Shown one piece after another: positions 45,740-48,823 of a DNA stretch of 48,823 nucleotides. The notes under the pieces are model-generated. The model searched no databases, was not told the origin of the DNA, and was given only the letters and a program-made list of their open reading frames with translations. Made by a program: the position numbers and the translations under genes. The stretch lies in the NCBI RefSeq assembly GCF_003957255.1, contig NZ_QDIE01000017.1:1-48823 (forward strand), given 5' to 3'. The stretch's first letter is position 1. Each line of letters starts with the position of its first letter. The DNA is from Actinotignum sanguinis. Lineage in GTDB: Bacteria; Actinomycetota; Actinomycetes; Actinomycetales; Actinomycetaceae.

Positions 45740-47239
45740 ATGGATGAACTCATGAATTACGAGGACGCCGTCGCGCGTTTCGACCCGGTGATCGGGTTGG
45801 AAGTACACGTCGAACTGTCCACAAAAACCAAGATTTTCGACGCCGCCCCGGTGGCTTTCGGTGCCGAACCCAATACCGATGTGCAGCCGGTTTCCCTCGG
45901 GCTTCCCGGTTCGCTCCCGGTGGTCAATGAGGCGGCGGTGGAATACGCGGTGAAACTGGGCCTGGCCCTCAATTCCCGCATTAACGAGCTCTCGCGTTTC
46001 GAACGTAAGAACTACTTCTACCCGGATCTGCCCAAGGCCTACCAGATCACCCAGAACGCCCAGCCGATTATCCTGGGCGGCTATCTGGATATCGAGCTGG
46101 CGGACGGCACCCCCTACCGTTTCCCCATTGAACACGCGCATCTGGAAGAAGACGCCGGGAAAAACACCCACGTGGGTGGGGCGGATGGGCGCCTGCAGGG
46201 GGCGCGCTACTCACTGGTGGATTACAACCGTTCCGGCGTGCCGCTCATTGAGATCGTTTCCGACCCGGCTACCGGGGTGGGGAAGAACGCCCCGGAGATC
46301 GCCGGCGCCTACGTGCGCGGGATCCGTGAACTGGTGCGGGCGCTCGGCATTTCCGAGGGGCGGATGGAGCGCGGAAATATTCGCGCGGATGTCAATGTCT
46401 CCCTACGGGAAAGCCCGGATGCTCCTTTCGGTACCCGTACCGAAACGAAGAATGTCAATTCCTTCCGCGGTATTGAAAACACCATTCGCTACGAGATTTC
46501 CCGCCAGGCGGCGATCCTGGCTGCCGGTGGCACGATCCTCCAGGAAACGCGCCATTACAAGGAAGAAATCCAGGGCACCATCGCCGGGCGCGTGAAGTCC
46601 GACGCGGATGACTACCGCTACTTCCCCGAACCGGATCTGGTTCCGGTGATCTGCACTCCGGATTACGTGGAGAAGGTGCGTGCGGGGCTGCCCGAATTGC
46701 CGGCCGCCAAGCGCGCCCGCATCACCGAGGAATGGGAGCTTTCCCCGGAGGAATTGCGCGATCTTATCAACGCCGGCGCGGTGGATCTGGTAGACGCCAC
46801 TGTTCGGGCCGGGGCAACGCCCGCCGGAGCCCGCAAGTGGTGGATGGGCGATATCGCCCGCTACGCCAAGGATAACGACGTCGAACTCGAGGATGCGCCC
46901 ATTACTCCGGCCGCGGTAGCCGAGCTGGACGGACTCATCCAGAGCGGGCGCCTCAATGACAAACTGGGGCGCCAGGCGCTGGCGGGAGTCCTCGCCGGGG
47001 AAGGCAGCCCGGAGGAAGTTGTTGCCGCACGCAATCTGGAGATCGTTTCCGATAGCGGAGCCCTGGAGAAGGCCGTGGATGAGGCACTGGCTGCCAATCC
47101 CGACGTCGTCGAAAAAATTCGCGGTGGAAAAGTGCAGGCTGCCGGTGCAATTATCGGTGCCGTGATGAAGGCGACCCACGGTAAGGCCGACGCCGGTGCC
47201 GTGCGCGCTCTCATTATGGAGCGTGCCGGCGCGCAGTAG
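45740..47239 (+). CDS. gatB: Asp/Glu-tRNA amidotransferase subunit B
   Basis: A 499-residue GatB that binds the misacylated tRNA, activates its side chain with ATP and receives ammonia from GatA. It opens with [20 protein letters not shown] and contains [43 protein letters not shown] and the C-terminal YqeY-like helical domain ending in [31 protein letters not shown] site precedes the ATG. It closes the gatCAB operon. Confidence 0.96.
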   Translation: MDELMNYEDAVARFDPVIGLEVHVELSTKTKIFDAAPVAFGAEPNTDVQPVSLGLPGSLPVVNEAAVEYAVKLGLALNSRINELSRFERKNYFYPDLPKAYQITQNAQPIILGGYLDIELADGTPYRFPIEHAHLEEDAGKNTHVGGADGRLQGARYSLVDYNRSGVPLIEIVSDPATGVGKNAPEIAGAYVRGIRELVRALGISEGRMERGNIRADVNVSLRESPDAPFGTRTETKNVNSFRGIENTIRYEISRQAAILAAGGTILQETRHYKEEIQGTIAGRVKSDADDYRYFPEPDLVPVICTPDYVEKVRAGLPELPAAKRARITEEWELSPEELRDLINAGAVDLVDATVRAGATPAGARKWWMGDIARYAKDNDVELEDAPITPAAVAELDGLIQSGRLNDKLGRQALAGVLAGEGSPEEVVAARNLEIVSDSGALEKAVDEALAANPDVVEKIRGGKVQAAGAIIGAVMKATHGKADAGAVRALIMERAGAQ

Positions 47240-47292
47240 CATCCGGTGGCATTGCCGGTAAGGGCCCGAAATATCTCATGAAGGAGGCGCAG

Positions 47293-48540
47293 GTGGCGCG
47301 AACACAAGCAGGTACGGACGGACTGTCGGAACCGGGTGGAGCCGCGCGAGCTAACGGATCCGTACGAACTGACGGAGCCGCGCAGTTCGCGCCCCCGCCC
47401 TCCGAACGTGAGATTTTCGCGGCCCACGAAGGTGGAAAACTCGAAACCCGTGCGACCGCTGCGATCAACAACCGGGAAGACCTGGCTCGGGTATATACGC
47501 CCGGGGTGGCGCGCGTGTGCGAAGCGATTCACGCCGAACCGGAACTGGCCCGCCGCTACACGGTGAAATCCAATACCGTGGCGGTAGTGACAGACGGAAC
47601 CGCGGTGCTCGGCCTGGGTGATATCGGGCCGCTCGCTTCTCTTCCCGTGATGGAAGGCAAGGCCGCGCTTTTCAAGCGTTTCGCCGGGGTGGACGCCTGG
47701 CCGGTACCCCTAGCTACCACGGATACCGAGGAAATCATCGCCGCGGTGCGAGCCATCGCGCCCGCGTATGCCGGTATCAATCTGGAAGATATCTCCGCCC
47801 CGCGCTGCTTCGAGATCGAGAAACGCCTGCGTGCGGAACTCGATATCCCAGTCTTCCACGACGATCAACACGGCACCGCGGTTGTGGTGCTGGCCGCCCT
47901 CATGACGGCGCTACGCGTAGTGGGGAAGCGGCCGTCCGACGCGCGGGTCGTGGTATGCGGAATCGGTGCCGCCGGCACCGCAATTATCCGCTTGCTCCTC
48001 GAATACGGGGTACGGGATATCGTTGCCGTGGACCGCGCCGGAACGCTCGGGCCGTTCCGGCGCGAAACCAACCCGGGGCACGCCTGGGTTGCGGCCCGCA
48101 CCAATCCCCGCCAGATCGACGGCGATGTGCGTGCGGCCCTGCGCGGTGCGGATGTTTTTATTGGCGTTTCCGGCCCGAATATTCTCGACGGCGCAGCTCT
48201 GGACACCATGGCGGATAACGCCATCGTTTTCGCCCTGGCCAATCCCACCCCGGAAATTGCCCCCGAAATAGCGCGTGAGCACGCCGCGGTGGTGGCAACC
48301 GGCCGTTCGGACTACCCCAACCAGATCAATAACGTGCTGGCTTTCCCGGGGATTTTCCGCGGTTTACTCGATGCGCATGCCACGGAGGTTAGCGACGCGA
48401 TGCTGCTGGCCGCAGCGCAGGCCCTTGCCGATCTGGTGGGGGAGGATGCCCATCCGGATTACATCATCGTTTCCGCTTTTGACGAGCGCGCGGCGGCGGC
48501 CGTGGCGCAGGCGGTTCGCGAGAGTGTGGCGGTGGCCTAG
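47293..48540 (+). CDS. NAD(P)-dependent malic enzyme
   Basis: A 415-residue oxidative decarboxylase making pyruvate from malate, of the short bacterial form without the C-terminal phosphotransacetylase domain. RVYTPGVARVCEAI, GLGDIGPLASLPVMEGKAAL, FHDDQHGTA (metal and substrate binding) and the Rossmann motif GIGAAGTA identify it. Cofactor preference is unclear. The start is GTG 47293, because a perfect AAGGAGG (47281-47287) lies five bases upstream; the ATG at 47278 would put that site inside the gene. An Ala/Gly-rich N-terminus of about 35 residues precedes the conserved part. It follows gatB after 53 bases, perhaps by chance. Confidence 0.93.
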   Translation: MARTQAGTDGLSEPGGAARANGSVRTDGAAQFAPPPSEREIFAAHEGGKLETRATAAINNREDLARVYTPGVARVCEAIHAEPELARRYTVKSNTVAVVTDGTAVLGLGDIGPLASLPVMEGKAALFKRFAGVDAWPVPLATTDTEEIIAAVRAIAPAYAGINLEDISAPRCFEIEKRLRAELDIPVFHDDQHGTAVVVLAALMTALRVVGKRPSDARVVVCGIGAAGTAIIRLLLEYGVRDIVAVDRAGTLGPFRRETNPGHAWVAARTNPRQIDGDVRAALRGADVFIGVSGPNILDGAALDTMADNAIVFALANPTPEIAPEIAREHAAVVATGRSDYPNQINNVLAFPGIFRGLLDAHATEVSDAMLLAAAQALADLVGEDAHPDYIIVSAFDERAAAAVAQAVRESVAVA

Positions 48541-48574
48541 CGGCGGCCTTGAGGTGAACGAGATGCGATCTAGG

Positions 48575-48591
48575 AGCCTCTGCTTGGGGCT
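48575..48591 (+). terminator. Probable terminator of the malic enzyme gene
   Basis: AGCCTC-TGCTT-GGGGCT forms a 6-bp stem with one G-U pair 35 bases after the stop, followed by the T-rich ATTTGTTGGTTTCGTTT. This is the best factor-independent-like end in the window. Confidence 0.55.
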
Positions 48592-48823
48592 ATTTGTTGG
48601 TTTCGTTTAGAGATTTCGAGTGCTTTTGGAGCTGTTTGGCCGGGTTTATGGTTGGTTTACCAAGTGTTTTCCGGGTGTTTTCCGCTCGTTCAGCAAGGTG
48701 TGGTGGGTGTCTCTCTGGTTTGATTTGCGTCTAGCGGGTTGGGCTTGTAAGCTTGTTATCCGTCGCCGAGGCCCGGGAAACCGGTAAGCGGTGACAGGAT
48801 CCCTTGAGAGTGGCGTGGTTCAC
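48592..48823. other. T-rich non-coding right edge
   Basis: The last 232 bases lack a convincing gene. They are visibly richer in T on the plus strand than the rest of the window, with a short GTGTTTTCCG direct repeat (48664-48673, 48675-48684). A short frame starting at GTG 48791 and running off the edge could be a gene start, but it has no clear ribosome site and no similarity I recognise. No tRNA fold is apparent. Confidence 0.4.

Noticed and set aside
43943-46171. A 742-codon open frame on the minus strand opposite gatC, gatA and the start of gatB
   Set aside because: It spans three certain genes, has low-complexity His/Gly/Arg-rich translation and no ribosome site.
48592-48823. A tRNA or a new gene at the right edge
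   Set aside because: No cloverleaf with a T-arm GTTCRANNC motif could be found, and short frames have no clear ribosome site.

Overview
The window is GC-rich, densely packed chromosomal DNA from an actinobacterium. Supporting marks are a WhiB protein, a PdtaS-type histidine kinase, a DUF2505 protein, the GatCAB amidotransferase and a long LigA. The oxygen-independent ribonucleotide reductase NrdD/NrdG points to a facultative anaerobe, and the gene content fits a host-associated member of the Actinomycetaceae. This assignment is inferred from gene content and style, not from a marker-gene comparison. I see no rRNA, tRNA, CRISPR array or prophage. The left edge holds the first codons of an IS3-type transposase and the right edge is a T-rich non-coding stretch, so both ends may border mobile or repeated DNA.

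Left third (1-14.6 kb): CstA with its small YbdD/YjiX partner, then divergently nrdD, nrdG, an OFA-like MFS carrier, an OsmC-like protein and transaldolase. Facing them is a fructoside/sucrose locus: an intracellular GH32 beta-fructosidase, two ABC permeases and a lipoprotein binding protein, with a divergent LacI regulator. The second permease carries a one-base frameshift. A CRP-like site lies before cstA and another between the binding-protein gene and lacI; an NrdR-like box lies before nrdD.

Middle (15.6-24.6 kb): a DegT-like PLP enzyme, a nucleoside hydrolase with an MFS carrier, a coiled-coil protein with a C-terminal membrane anchor, fumarase, a thyA-folA-SGNH lipoprotein cluster and a DUF2505 protein.

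Galactose region (24.8-36.4 kb): galK converges on a galT-galE pair preceded by a ROK-family regulator. Divergent from the regulator is an operon of two ABC permeases, a lipoprotein binding protein, an intracellular GH36 alpha-galactosidase and a secreted GH16 endo-glycosidase. Read together, the GH16 enzyme would cut a galactose-containing polymer or glycan outside, the ABC system would import an alpha-galactoside, GH36 would release galactose, and GalK-GalT-GalE would feed it to glycolysis. This is the most interesting system in the window. One explicit hypothesis is use of host Gal-alpha-1,3-Gal glycans.

Right third (36.3-48.8 kb): an amino-acid permease, a PdtaS-like kinase, a WhiB1-like protein whose first cluster cysteine is phenylalanine, an enlarged LigA, a phospholipase-D-fold protein, gatC-gatA-gatB and an NAD(P)-malic enzyme. 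Neither ABC sugar system encodes its own ATPase here, so a shared ATPase elsewhere is expected.
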